The notes: a model not told the origin generated them from the sequence alone. Shown: positions 1 through 12,126, counted from the first letter of the stretch. The stretch: DNA of 64,000 nt from Bromus sterilis (GCA_950022295.1 OX465598.1:305176001-305240000), one strand, 5' to 3'. Program-made: numbers and translations.

Positions 1-2919
1 ACCTCGTCGGCAAATTTGTCGTCGTCACGCCCTCAGAGCTCTCGCCGTCGACGCCGTTGCGTCCGGGGTGAGCCCCTCGTTGTTTTCCCCCATTCCGCGC
101 TCTCTCCCATGCACCGTAGCCCCACCTCCACCTCACCAGTGGCCGGCCGCCGCACCTCGTCGTCGCCGGCGTCGTTTCAACCCTCCCCGAGACCCCCTGG
201 TGGCACAGCGTGATGCGGACGAGCACGGGGCTTCTTCTCGTGCAAGCAGCGCCCGAATTGGTGGCCAAAATCGCCACCCAGTGCCGCGCCGCCGTGCTTG
301 ACATCGCCGGCGTTGAGCCGCCGGCGAGTTGGGTTAAGTTAACCCTAATCACCCAGCTAATCTTAACCCTAACCCTATGACATGTGGGCCAGCCCCCCCC
401 CCCCCTTAAATCTCTGTTAAGTTAAATCAAACCGGTTTAACACCCGCAGAGGCTGACAGGGTGGACCCACTGGTCAGCCCCCCCCTGACGTCGTCCCCAC
501 GCAATGCTGACGCAGTAAAGAAATTGCAGAAATTAGAATTGATTTAAAATAATCCAGAAAAATCCAGAAAATGAATTAAACTTGGGAAATTCATAACTAA
601 TTCATATGAACTCCAAATATAGCAAATAATATGTCTAAAAATATCAGAAAAATCCAAGGATTATGAATATGGGCTCTGTTTTCATGTTTGACCAATTAAA
701 ATTGGGTGAACAGTGCAAAACATCCATATGGCTTTAATTCAAATTCAAATTTGAAGCACATTTGCAAATGACTTTGCATTTGACTTCTTTTAAATGGAAT
801 TGTAAACACATTGTGACCAAGAACATCACCATTTCAATATTGATCATGTGTTTGATGCATTGCAAATAAATTTATACCTTGTTTGATTGTTTGCTCGATA
901 GACGTGCAACTGGAATCGGAGGCCACCCCCTTCGTTGAAGACCCCGATATCGAACCTCGTCAGCAAGGCAAGCAAACCCCATTGATCATGTCTATAAAAT
1001 CCTATTTCCCTCTCAGTCTCGTTTATGCATGTTTAGGAGATCACCGAGACACGTTCTTTCGCATAGTTGAACCCATTCCGATGCATGACCTATCATTCTG
1101 TCACCGTATTAAGCAAACCACAATCCTAGCAGATATAGGAGTTGAATGATGAGCATGTGGCCCCTACAACTGTTACTGCTTTTGCTGCTTAGTGTTACAA
1201 TGAGGATGTTTTGATTGTGAGTCGGGATGGGATGAGCAGAGTGGTGTTGATGAAAGTGAAACGTGTTGGTGAATCCACACTAAGCAAAGGTGAACGATGA
1301 GAGGCTGTGTAGGAGTACACAGTGGGTTGTCTCGTTGAACACTACACTAGGCCCCGAGTTCCTGTTTTGTGATCCAAGACAAAGAGTATGACCACATGTA
1401 GGGTTTATGGGAGCCCCGTTTGGCCTCTTTACGTACCTGATCCGGTCCAGGAGTCACAATAGATTCGGTCTTTCCATTTGGCATGTGCATAGAAAAAGAA
1501 TGAAGAAAAGGTTGCATCATCCTAGATATGTGGTGGACTTGTGAGGCAGTGAAACCATCTGGCAGAGGTGGCGTCTCGGTCCCTTACATTATCTGAGTCC
1601 GTTTCGTGGAACCGGCCGGATTCTCGAGCGGTGCCAAACTCAGGTAGTTGACTCCTGGATTAGAGAAGGTGATGTGAGGTTAGTGCCTTGGTTTCATCCA
1701 CGTCCGACATCCGCTTGAAGGATGCCAAGAACGAGGCGATAAGTGATGACACGCGTGTGAAGATGTACACCCCTGTAGGGTTAATGAACTATTTGAATAG
1801 CCGTGTCCGCGGTTATGGACTACTTGGAAACCTCTACTTGATCATAGACAACTCGAATGGATATTTATAAAATCCGCAAGATAAGCGTGAGTGCTATGGT
1901 GTGCTTCTTCGTGGGGAAGTCGAGGAAGTAACCATAGTGGTGTATTGTTTGGAGATGTAGTGGACTCGTGTACACTTCTTACCTCAAAGTCTGGTACTCG
2001 TAGTACAGGATTAGCCAAGTCAAAGCTGGCACTTCTGCATGTTGAAACCCACCTCCTTTACCTTGATACTTGAGCATGAGTAGTGTAGTTCTGATGTAAG
2101 TCTTGCTGAGTACGAGTTTGTACTCACGTTTGCTTATTCTATGTTTTAGCTGAGAACCGGACCCCGATGGAGTCATCTTCGTGAAGCTTGACGTTGACCT
2201 TGGTAGTATAATCCCAGACAGCAGTCTGGTCCCTCGTGGAAGGGCATGTTTGTTGTACAAGGCTTCTCTAAGCCATTTGTTAAACTTGTCTGTACTCAGA
2301 CCTAATTTGCTTCCGTTGTATGATGTAATGTTGATCACAGACATGTGATCTTTGTATGCTCTATGTGTATATCAATAAAGAGTACTTTGTAGAGTTAAGT
2401 GATGATACCTGCTGTTCATACTAGGCATGTGTGCTGCGTGTATGTGTATAACATGCATGTCTTAGTATGGGTTTTCGAGACCTTAGTTGTGATCTGGCTG
2501 GCGGTCTTTTATACACCAAGTGGCCCTTAGATGTGCGCAGCTTGGGGCATCGCGATGCGATTGTTCGTGACTCTGTCACGTGCACACTTTGTTGTATGAT
2601 TGAGCCCGCCCTAGACCCCGACTAAGTGATCGGGCTGGAGTAAGTCTATGTAAGAGTTAGGATCCAATCGATAACATGGTTGAGGCGACTTGTCTATGAG
2701 TATGGGATTCACCACCCATAAGCAATTAGACTTGTGAGCGGACGTTGAGGACCCATCTCAGTTGATCATCCGGCTTGAATGGGATGCCCCTCACGTTCGA
2801 TGCTTACCGAGAACGTTCTGTGCTTGGCCTTGTCTGCTTAGACAAGTGGGTACGGTTCTTGGCTCTCCATGTGATTGTATCGTGACTGGAATTACATACG
2901 CTAACCCCGGGTCCCGACA
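1..2919 (+). repeat. Family-A LTR (A1), 3' part, cut by window start
   Basis: This stretch aligns by eye over its whole length with the last ~3.2 kb of the two A2 LTRs (about 40155-43332 and 50233-53409). It shows the same order of landmarks: a GC-rich block, an AT-rich stretch, the acidic micro-exon at 902-967, an AATAAA signal at 2374-2379, and the terminal GGGTCCCGACA ending at 2919. It is clearly more diverged from A2 than the A2 LTRs are from each other. The first ~900 bases of the LTR lie outside the window. It could be a solo LTR or the 3' LTR of a longer element. The next five bases (CAACC, 2920-2924) would be its target duplication, but the partner copy is outside the window. Small ORFs inside are not considered genes except for the micro-exon discussed separately. 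Confidence 0.85.
902..967 (+). other. Candidate LTR micro-exon (A1 copy)
   Basis: A 66-base segment is bounded on the left by an acceptor-like GATAG after a T-rich run and on the right by AAG followed by GCAAGC, a GC-type splice donor. It encodes an acidic peptide containing FVEDPDIEPRQQ in the frame with two leading bases. The 66-base length and the splice-like borders are the same in both A2 LTRs. A matching acceptor (TTTTAG) lies at 2144-2149, but the downstream exon here has a one-base length difference and joins out of frame. Splicing is inferred from sequence only. Confidence 0.45.
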
Positions 2920-3030
2920 CAACCACCACCTCTTGGAGTTTTGAGTTTCTTACGCTTTTCCGTCACTTCGCCTATTTCCCTCTTTGTGGTTTCTCATGAT
3001 GCTGGTTCTCTATTTGGGAACGGATATAGG

Positions 3031-6000
3031 ATGAGGCGAGGTGAGTACAGCCACTCGGGTGATGACGACACCCCCCGTCGTCGATCCGCCAGGCAAGCTG
3101 GACTGTCACCCGAGCGTCCACCACCTCCTCCACCACAAACCCCTACCACAGAGCAGGTTATCAGGATGTTTGAGGAAAGAAGAAACCAGGAACTCATGGA
3201 ATTACTGCGAGGCATGCAGAACATTGTGGGACAGAATCAGAACCAAGGGTCACGTTCCAAGCTATCTGACTTTCAGCGCACCCGACCGCCAAGCTTTGAT
3301 CAGGCAATAGATCCCATTGAGGCTGATGATTGGCTGAGAACCATGGAAAAGAAGCTGGAAATCGCTCACTGTGATGAGGTGGATAAGGTTCCATTTGCCA
3401 CCCATTACCTTGAGGGCTATGCCGCAATTTGGTGGGACAATACCAAGGCAGTATGGCCTGCAGGAGAAGATATCACTTGGGAGAGATTCAAGGAGAAGTT
3501 CCGCACTTATCATATCCTCACCGGAGTGTTGAAAACCAAGCAGAGGGAATTTCTCGCTCTTGTCCAAGGCAGCATGACAGTAACTGAATATTTGAACAAG
3601 TTCAACCATCTGGCAAGATACTCGGTTCATGATGTGGCCACCGAAGAGAGAAAGGTAGACCGCTTCCTTGGTGGTCTTAGCCCCACTCTCCGTTGTCAGC
3701 TTAGCATGCTGGACTTCCCAGACTTCCAGACACTTGTCAACAAGGCACTCATAGCAGAACGCGAATACAAGTCGGTCGCCGAACTCAAGGGAAGTTATGA
3801 AGACCGCAAGCGCAAGTATGAGCCCAAGAAGGCCCCGTACGAGCCATATGCCCAGAAGCCCCGAGTGGTACAACCCATTCCCCAGCCGGCTCAAGTCAAT
3901 TCCAAGCCCGCTTGGAACCACGGTGGCTCCGCTACCGACAAGCCGGCCACTCAAGAAAGGTCTTACCTCAACCCCCAAGCCAAAGCAGAATACATGCGGA
4001 AGGGCGCCTCCTTCAAATGTGGGAAACCAGGACACTTTGTCAAAGAATGCAAGAGCAAGCCGGGGAACCCAGCGCCTCAAGTCAACAACATCCGAGGGCA
4101 GAATAACTACCGCCAGGCTCGAGTCAACCACGTCTCGGCCGAAGAAGCCCGCGGATCCCCCGACGTGCTCATCGGTATGTTTCCTATTAATAACATACCC
4201 GCAACTACATTATTTGATTCCGGGGCAACCGATTCGTTTATATCGCAGAGTTTCGCCACCCAAAACAATTTTCCTATTGATCTTTTGGAAACAATTGTGG
4301 TGGTCAAAACCCCTGGAGGTATGCTCAAAGCCGACGGTATATGCAAGGACCTGAACATTGAAATATATGGAGTGAAGTTCCCTACCTCTCTCATGGTACT
4401 GGAATCCAAGGGACTTGATGCAATTCTTGGAGTGGATTGGCTCACCACCCACGAGGTCCGCCTTGCCTTCAAGACCCGGATAGTGGAACTAGTTAACCCG
4501 GACGACAAGGCAACTCAGTTCACAGCTGTTGGTATGCCACGCAAGAAGGAAGCAACGATATGTCAGATCACCACCTCATAAATGGACAAAATCCCTGTTG
4601 TCAGAGAGTTTCCGGACGTGTTCCCAGAAGAATTGCCGGGTATGCCGCCAGAAAGAGAACTGGAGTTCGCCATTGAGCTTTTCCCCGGTACCTCCCCAAT
4701 ATACAAGAAGTACTATCGGATGCTTTCCACCGAACTGGTGGAACTAAAGAAACAGCTGGATGAGCTATTGCAGAAGGGATACATTCGCCCCAGCAGCTCA
4801 CCATGGGGGTTGCCGGTATTATTCGTCAAGAAGAAAGATGGCACCTTGCGGATGTGTGTGGACTACCGCCCCCTGAATGAAGTCACCATCAAGAACAAGT
4901 ATCCACTGCCTCGCATTGATGACTTGTTCGACCAACTGAAAGGTGCCCGGGTATTCTCTAAGATCGATCTTTGCACAGGCTATTACCAGCTGAAGATCCG
5001 AAAGGAAGACATTCCCAAGACAGCCTTCACCACCAGATATGGCCTGTATGAGTTCACGGTCATGTCCTTCGACTTAACGAATGCCCCAGATTATTTCATG
5101 GGCATGATGAACAAGGTCTTCATGGACTTTCTGGACAAGTTCGTGGTGGTATTCATTGATGACATACTCATATACTCCAAAAGTGAAGAAGAGCATAAGC
5201 AGCATCTCTGTACGTTGCTGGAACGACTGCGAGCTCATCGCCTTTATGCCAAGTTCGGCAAGTGCGAGTTCTGGTTAAAGGAGGTGGGATTTCTGTGTCA
5301 CATTTTGAAGGCTCAAGGAGTAGCCGTGGACCCCAGCAAGGTCACAGATGTGTTGAATTGGAAGCCACCAACCACCGTGACGGAAGTCCGAAGTTTCTTA
5401 GGATTGGCGGGATATTACCGCCGGTTCATTGAAGGGTTCTCCAAGATAGCCAAGCCAATGACCGAGTTGTTGAAGAAGAACCAGAAATTTGTCTGGACCA
5501 AGGAGTGCGGTGAAAGCTTATAGCAACTCAAGAACAAGCTGACATCAGCCCCGGTTCTGACTCTGCCGGACATCCACAAGGGATTCGATGTATATTGCGA
5601 TGCCTCCAAGCATGGCCTTGGATGCGTGCTAATGCAAGAAGGGAGAGTTGTGGTGTACGCCTCTAGACAACTACGCCAACATGAAGTAAACTACCCCACA
5701 CATGACCTGGAACTGGCTGCTGTGGTACACGCATTGAAATTGTGGAGGCATTATCTCGCTGGGCAACGGTGTGAGGTGTACACCGATCATAAGAGCCTCA
5801 AGTACATCTTCATGCAGCCGGATCTCAACCTCAGGCAGAGAAGGTGGCTCGAGTTGGTCAAGGACTACGATCTCGGGATAAATTATCATCCCGGGAAGGC
5901 TAACGTGGTCGCCGACGCCCTTAGCGGCAAGACAAGTTCAATGAATGCACTCTGGGGAAGGCTCCACCCTCATCTACAGGAGGAAGTCGCTCAACTCAAC

Positions 6001-7490
6001 CTCGTGTTGTGTGACTCAACAACCAGGAAGACATTGGAAATCACCCCAACCTTGGTAGAGGATATTAAGGGGACTCAAGCTCAAGACCCGGAAATTCAAG
6101 AAATCAAGGAACGGATTCCGCGGGGCAAGGCCGAATCCTTTCACCTGTATGCCCAAGGAGTGCTATGGTTTGAAAACCGGATATGTGTACCGGACCAGGC
6201 TAATTTGAGGCAGCAAATACTGCGGGAAGCACATGAGTCCGCATATTCTATCCACCCCGGCAACACCAAGATGTACCGGGATTTGAGGACCACATTTTGG
6301 TGGCCCGGAATGCGCAAAGACATCGCATATTATGTGGCATGCTGTGATATATGCAACAGAGTCAAGGCCGAGCACCAAAAGCCAGCGGGACTACTGCAGC
6401 CTCTGCGAGTTCCGCAATGGAAGTGGGATGAAATATGCATGGACTTCATTGTAGGGCTCCCAAGGATCGGCCGAGGTCACGACTCCATATGGGTTATTGT
6501 GGATATGCTCACCAAAGTGGCTCACTTTATTCCCGTCAGGACCACTTACCGAGCTGATCAGTTGGCAGAGTTATATATGTCCCGGATTGTTAGTCTCCAT
6601 GGAGTACCGAAGACCATCACCTCGGACCGAGGGTTAGTGTTCACGTCGGCATTCTGGCTACGACTTCACGAAGCCTTGGGGACCATACTAAAGCACAGCA
6701 CTGCTTACCACCCCCAGACAGACGTCCAGACAGAGCGAGTAAAGCAGATATTGGAGGATATGCTCAGGGCATGTGTATTAGCCCACGGGTCCAAGTGGGA
6801 GGACTGCTTGCCATATGCAGAATTATCATAAAACAACAGTTACCAGGCCAGCCTCAAGATGTCCCCTTTTGAAGAATTATATGGGCGGAAATGCCGCACC
6901 CCATTGAACTGGTCACAGACAGGAGACAGTCGCATCTTTGGCACCGACGTAATGCTTGAAGCAGAAAAGCAAGTCAAGGAAATCCAGGACCGGTTGAGAG
7001 CCGCCAAGTCAAGAGTTACTATGACACCAAGCATCGAGAGGTGAACTTTGAGCCTGGAGAATACGTCTATCTCCGAGTGACACCAATGAAAGGAGTAAGG
7101 AGATTCCAGACCCGGGGAAAGCTTTCCCCAAGATATGTCGGGCCATTCCCAATAATGGCTAAGAAGGGAAAAGTAGCGTACCAATTGGAATTACCCCTGG
7201 AGATGGCAGATATCCATGACATATTCCATGTATCACAGCTACGCAAGTGTGTCTCGCCACCAGTAAAGCGAGTGGATGTGAAAGAATTAGAGATGGCCCA
7301 AGATCTAACATATGAGGAGAAACCAGTAAGGATTTTGGATGAGATGGAAAGGACTACCCGCAGTAAGGTGATACGGTTTCACAAGGTGCTCTGGGAGCGT
7401 CATTCTGAGGAAGAAGCCACCTGGGAAAAGGGAAGAATTTCTGAGGGCTGCATATCCGTATCTGTTCTCTGAGTAACCAAATATCGAGGA
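3031..7490 (+). pseudogene. Broken gag-pol polyprotein of element B
   Basis: Visible domains are gag (DDWLRTMEKKLE at ~3325-3362), a CCHC zinc knuckle (~4012-4050), a protease with DSGA at 4215-4226, reverse transcriptase with FIDD at 5152-5163, RNase H (CDAS at ~5599-5610), integrase (zinc finger ~6220-6370, core ~6420-6850) and a C-terminal chromodomain ending EATWE near 7430. The likely gag start is the ATG at 3031, just after GATATAGG. Breaks: in-frame stops TAA 4579-4581, TAG 5521-5523 and TAA 6829-6831; a frameshift near 7015-7030, where a few bases appear lost just before the chromodomain-proximal region; and another near 7430. The zinc knuckle has Ser in place of its first Cys. The element cannot make its own enzymes. 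The domain order with a terminal chromodomain places it among plant chromoviruses. Confidence 0.92.
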
Positions 7491-7502
7491 CGAGATTTAC
7501 CC

Positions 7503-7517
7503 TAAGGGGGGTAGGTC
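7503..7517 (+). promoter_or_regulatory. Polypurine tract of element B
   Basis: The purine run TAAGGGGGGTAGG sits immediately before the TG that opens the 3' LTR at 7518. This is where plus-strand DNA synthesis primes in LTR elements. Confidence 0.8.
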
Positions 7518-9346
7518 TGTGACATCCTGGTTTTTGGCCCCTTTTTAATTGCAATTTTATTTGCTGATTTTCTTGGATTTGAAATATTTGTTTGGATTTT
7601 CTCAACTCAGATGGCCTTGATCACTTGGGCTTAATTTTCCCCCTAGGCTAAGTGACCCCTAAACCCCTCTCCCCTATGGCTATGATCAAGCGTTGATCAA
7701 TTCAGCCCATGCCCTATTTTTATTTTTCCTAAAAATCCTTTTTCACTTATGGAAATTGGCCTTTTCCCTCTCCTTTTTGAAGCTAGCCTCACTTCTGCTC
7801 ATCCTTTTGGCCTGAAACTTTTTGTGCTAAACAAGAGGGATATGCCTCATGGTTCCATGCCAAACATGGACAAGTTTAGTACAAAACTTTCCCTCTAGAA
7901 ATTCTTTTTCTTTTCTGACCAGAGAGGCACTTTGTGAAGCAAGTACCCTGTAGACTTGTCCATTTGCCTTGAAATTTTTACCACATAGGCATCTTCAACC
8001 CAGGAACCGCAGGTTTCAGCTCCAAAAGCCTAGCCAAACTCCCTGTAGAAATTACCAAAGTTTCCTGCAGAAACCTATTCTTGAAGCTAGCAAGTGCTTG
8101 AGCTTGCCAGCTGGCCTCCCAACCCCTCACACACACTTTTGGACGTTTGATACGCGCCAAGGACACAGTGCGCGCGCCCTGGACGCCCTCAGTGCACGCG
8201 TGACAGGGGTGATCACACGCACTGCCTCTCACAGGCGTGCTCTGGCCATGGCCGTGAGGTCGCCATCACGGGCGCGCTGCACCCCGAGCCCCCACGGCTG
8301 CTTGCGCGTGTCCATAACCGCCGTGGCACACCCGTGCGCCACCTGGCCCATCCCAAAGCCCCGCCGCCCGCCGGAGACCTCGTCGTCGCCGCCGTGGCCT
8401 GTCTGGATTCCGCGCATGATGGCCACAGTGGCACGCACGCCTCCGCGTTGCCCGCGTCGTCTTGCTCACGTCCCCTACCTCTAGCAAGCACGCGCGACAC
8501 CTGAGCCCCCTCAAAGCCGCGACGCACGTCGACGCAGAGCCCCCGCCGCAGCCACGCCCGAGCCGTTTCGTCGCCCCGCTAATGCAGAGAACCAGGGCAC
8601 GCGCGCACGCGTGCTACACTGTCATTGGAACCCCCTAGAACTCACCAGAGCCCCCACTGCTCCCCCGCACATGAGCTCGACGTCTTCGTCTTCTGCCCGG
8701 CAACACCCGTGGAGGAATCCATGGCTCCCCTTTAAATTGGTGCCTCCCATTGCTCGCAGCCATCACCACACACCCCCACCCCACTACTAGAGAGCACAAG
8801 CGAGTAGGAGACCGGCCGGGGAGGCCCCTGGTCGGAGATCGTGTCGCAGCGCCGCCACCACCGTACCTGGAGGAGAGCCTAGCGAAGCCGTCAGACCACC
8901 ATTCGAGGAGTTCCGGGTACGTAGCTGCTCGCCATGGTCTCCTACATCTCGTACCCTAGCCCTAGTTCACCCCCGAGGTCTCCTCGCCGGAGCCGCGACC
9001 TTTGTTCCCTCTCTGTTTAATCCAAACTGACGCCCCGACCCCACCTCTCAGCCACCCCAGCCGTTCCGAATCGGTATAAGTGGAGGCGCCCGTGTGGTTT
9101 ATGCCTTCGACGTGGCCCTCTCTGGTTATTTCTCTGAATATTGATTAAATCTATTTAAAATGGGATTTTGACCATGAATAACTTCTAAACCACAAGGCCA
9201 AATGAGTTGATTCTTTTTGCTAAATTTTTCTTTTGAGCTCCTCTTCAAGTTGGGAAAATTTGGGAACTTGATTCACTGTTTAGGCCCACTGGACAGTGAA
9301 GGAGTGCATTTGACTTATTTGCATTTGCCACTTGTTTTTTTTTCAG

Positions 9347-9403
9347 AAGGTGATCAAGTGCTTGCAGGAGACCAGGAGTTCAAGGATACTCCACTTGACC
9401 AAG
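9347..9403 (+). other. Candidate LTR micro-exon (B copy)
   Basis: A 57-base segment follows a strong acceptor (a run of T then CAG ending at 9346) and is followed by the GC-type donor GCAAGC. In the frame with two leading bases it reads GDQVLAGDQEFKDTPLDQ with one base left over, the same phase as in family A. It joins in frame to the segment at 10582-10628. No transcript evidence is available. Confidence 0.5.
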
Positions 9404-10581
9404 GCAAGCCATAACAATCTGGTCATGAGGAGCTTAAGTTGCTTTTTGATGATTCAAATCATTTGCTCGGGTTATTTTAATTGCTTTCACATTGCTTGCT
9501 AATAAAAATAAATAACCATAAAAAATTGATGAGGATAAACATGCCATGCTACTGACCTTATCATGTCACTCTAGTACATGTCATCATCATGTTTATTTTG
9601 TTGCCATGCCTATGCCGAAATCATGCTAGTGATGATCATGCTCCTGATTATATACCATGTTGGGTGATGCATATTCATGATAGTAGTTCATACTCATGCC
9701 ATGTTGCCATGTCTTCATATTGCTATTCACCTAATGAACAAAAATGTTGACCAAGTGCCACCGAACCGGACCTATCCGTGCAACCACATTTGCTTGTATG
9801 GGCGGGCCTTGACTCGGGCTATCGTAGTGCCTTCTACGGATATCACCCAGTATGAGAGGTTATGCACGCACGCTACCCTGATCAGGTAGGTGGTGATAAT
9901 CTCGAAATCCATAGTGTTTACCCGGGAGTCCCAGTGGGACAAGTTGCCACAAGGTGGCTGGGTGGTTGATGGTGGTAACGTGGACACCCAACCACAGGGA
10001 TACCCAAGACCGTGTGTCGGTGAGTCCGTAGGGAGGTAACGCGGTAGTCGGGTTTCGTTGGATATGTCCTAGTCCACTCCTGCGGTGCGAGTTCCAAGGA
10101 TCCTGTGGGACAAGTACCGAGGTGCTGGATGGAGGAGGAACTCCATAATGTGGGTAACGTGCACGACTCTGCAGAGTCAAAATCTATTTGAATAGCCGCG
10201 TCCTCGGTCATGGGACACAATTCGTACTAGGTCATACAGAGGTCAACACTAATCTGGTCAATAATATGAATGTTAATGCTGAAACTGTGGTCATGTGATT
10301 GGTTAAGGTGGTAACTGAGGACACCTAACCTGTTGAGTGGTCGAGGTACGACCCGTATGATGGTGGGTCAAGAGATGACCCGGTTACCGAGTCTGCCCGA
10401 CTCGGAGGTAAGTTGGATGAAACATGTGATGTTCATGAGACAAGTGTTACTATTATTCATGCCATGTTTGCCATGTTACTGTTTGCATTATTTCCATGCT
10501 ATTGTTTCTCTTGATGGCTGTGCTGTTATGAGCTTGCAAGTACATTCAATGTACTGACCTGGCGTGTCATGCCAGATGCAG

Positions 10582-10628
10582 GAGGTGTCGCACCTGAAGA
10601 GTTGGCTGAGCTGTACTACGCGAACTAG
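10582..10628 (+). other. Candidate terminal exon of LTR mini-gene (B copy)
   Basis: Starts right after the acceptor GATGCAG (ends 10581). Joined to the micro-exon at 9347-9403 across a 1178-base intron, it continues the open frame for 14 residues (GVAPEELAELYYAN) and ends at TAG 10626-10628. Family A has the same arrangement with a different acidic tail. Coding status is inferred. Confidence 0.45.
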
Positions 10629-11030
10629 GCCGTGTCCCAGCAGTGTCCCCGTGGATTGGAGTCCCGTCACCTCGTTGTTCCGCTGCCGTAGAGTCCTTCA
10701 TCGATCGTATCGAGGCCCCGAGATGTTACATAAATAATGTTGATAGTGATGCTGCACGAGATGTGCCGCCATGCCTCGTAGCAGTTGTAATCCCGAACTT
10801 ATGTACCTGTATAATTATTATGAAGCGGTTGTATTCTGTACCAATATGTTGTGCATTGCCAGAAGACTTGATCTCTGGGCTGGAAATGTAAGGTAAACCG
10901 GTTGCTCTGAGCCGGGGTGCCACACCCCTACGCGAGGGAAACCCAGGGGTATCCTTAAGCTCTGGGTTTCCATCGCAAAACACACACAAAGCAAAATAAG
11001 ATCAACCAAAAACACGAAGCATTGGAAGCT

Positions 11031-11154
11031 TCCGAGTAACATGTTACTCGGAGACCAGGAGTCGTCTCCGAGTATACAATTACTCGGAAGCTTAGCAAGA
11101 TCCGAGTAGAGCGATACTCGGAAATGACCGGTGAAGCCCCCCCCACTACTCGGA
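11031..11154. repeat. Array of three TCCGAGTA-N6-TACTCGGA inverted repeats plus a half-site
   Basis: Three modules at 11031-11052, 11067-11088 and 11101-11122 each have perfect 8-base arms TCCGAGTA/TACTCGGA around a 6-base spacer (ACATGT, TACAAT, GAGCGA). A single half-site TACTCGGA follows at 11147-11154. The first module is a perfect palindrome because its spacer is also palindromic. Start-to-start spacing is 36 and 34 bases. The array lies about 190-280 bases upstream of the TATA box at 11311. It could be a protein-binding array in a U3 promoter or a set of RNA hairpins. Confidence 0.9.
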
Positions 11155-11310
11155 AGATAGAAAACGCAACTGAAAGGAGGCATTTAATGTTGCAGGCGTT
11201 CTTCCCCCCTTTATTAGTAGTAATGGGCTGACCGTTTTGTAATTAAGTATGTATTTAATCTTGTACTTAAGACCCATTTATGCCAGGGAATTAAGAAGGC
11301 AGAGGCGCAC

Positions 11311-11320
11311 TCTATATAAG
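11311..11320 (+). promoter_or_regulatory. TATA box in LTR-like fragment
   Basis: TCTATATAAG followed by a C-rich stretch, in the position expected for a core promoter downstream of the inverted-repeat array. Activity is not shown. Confidence 0.5.
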
Positions 11321-11536
11321 CCAACCCCTCCCCTCTGGCATGGGTACGCGCACACTCTTCCATCTTCTCAGTATTCTGAAGAAAGAACACCCCAGTAAGC
11401 CTGAGACAGACTAAGGTTTTTATCTCTACGGAGAGGTCTAACCTGTATAATCCTCTTGTGTCAACCCACTCTACGTACAGATTCATTTAGCTCCTTTCAT
11501 ACCCCTATACTCATTGTCATATTTATATCCACGACA

Positions 11537-11633
11537 ATGGTATTTCATCGAGTACAGTGTGTGCTAGCATACTGATCCAGGGATAGCACAGAAGCACAGT
11601 AGACTTGGTTCCCTTCGGGACCGGGTCTTTACA
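11537..11633 (+). repeat. Remnant of C 5' LTR
   Basis: Starts at ATGGTATTTC and matches 18011-18106 almost base for base. Similarity stops abruptly to the left, so the rest of the 5' LTR was deleted or replaced. Confidence 0.85.
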
Positions 11634-11636
11634 AGA

Positions 11637-11648
11637 TGGTATCAGAGC
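11637..11648 (+). promoter_or_regulatory. Primer binding site of element C (initiator Met tRNA type)
   Basis: TGGTATCAGAGC, complementary to the 3' end of plant initiator methionine tRNA, begins three bases after the LTR end. The leader from here to 12126 shows no gene. Confidence 0.85.
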
Positions 11649-12126
11649 ACATGTTGACTGTAAGTCGTGACCCTAGAAACTGGAAAGCCATAGGAAATTC
11701 TATTGCTAAAATTATTATTTTGAAAAATAAAAATCACTTACTTCTCATCTTTTCTGAGTTTTATCAAACACTCCAACTTACCCCAAACAAGTTAGACTAC
11801 ACCGTGCCACTTTGATTAATTGAAGTATCATCTTACGCTACATTGAGAAGGACAAGTTATTGGACTCATGATCAATTATGTGTAAAGAGGATTATACCGT
11901 GCATTGGAATAATGGAAGTTACCAACTACAAGTATCAAAGACTTTGAAGACTCAAAGATTTTTTGTTTGAAAACTCTGAAGATCCCAAGACTACCCATGA
12001 CCTTTAGAGGATAAAACCCCTATTATAAGCTCACGTTAGATGCGGTAATTTGTGTGGTTGTTTTTGTGTTGTTCTCCCCTCCCCTCCGAACTTATTCCCT
12101 AAAACCAAAACCCTTGGACCCCATAG

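Larger units (their letters stand above)
2920..10924 (+). mobile_element. Ty3/gypsy chromovirus B, 5' LTR missing from window
   Basis: Internal region and 3' LTR of a Ty3/gypsy element. Domain order is gag, protease, reverse transcriptase, RNase H, integrase, chromodomain, then a polypurine tract and an LTR starting TGTGACATCC and ending GAGCCGGGGTGCCACA. Bases 2920-3030 would be leader sequence. No primer binding site follows the A1 LTR that abuts it. The simplest reading is that A1 inserted into B's leader and that B's 5' LTR lies upstream of the window. The five bases after its 3' LTR (CCCCT, 10925-10929) cannot be paired with a 5' target duplication here. Confidence 0.85.
7518..10924 (+). 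repeat. 3' LTR of element B (3.4 kb)
   Basis: Starts TGTGACATCC just after the polypurine tract and ends GGGGTGCCACA. The end shares a long segment (AGAAGACTTGATCTCTGGGC) and the last bases with the D 5' LTR, so B and D are related families in opposite orientation. A GC-rich block (about 8150-9000) holds many overlapping ORFs that I treat as chance. The LTR contains a candidate micro-exon (9347-9403) and a terminal exon (10582-10628). A possible GT donor follows TTCCGG near 8917-8921. No separate insertion was recognised within it. Confidence 0.85.
10925..11536 (+). repeat. Unassigned LTR-like fragment with U3-type signals
   Basis: This stretch lies between the end of B's LTR and the last 97 bases of C's 5' LTR and matches neither. 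It contains an array of inverted repeats (11031-11154), a TATA box (TCTATATAAG 11311-11320) and a downstream leader-like stretch, and it ends TATCCACGACA. That layout resembles a U3-R-U5 fragment of an LTR, perhaps Ty1/copia. I found no paired ends or target duplication, so it may be a truncated or rearranged copy. The minus-strand ORFs at 10726-11183 are treated as chance. Confidence 0.45.

Noticed and set aside
344..372. Telomere-like CCCTAA repeats
   Set aside because: Only two or three imperfect units inside a family-A LTR.
3262..4131. 289-codon minus-strand ORF opposite B's gag
   Set aside because: A shadow of the plus-strand gag reading frame.
7969..8527. Overlapping ORFs on both strands in the GC-rich part of B's LTR
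   Set aside because: They overlap each other in several frames, are Arg/Pro/Ala-rich as expected from GC bias, and have no recognisable motif. Similar chance ORFs occur in the A2 LTRs.
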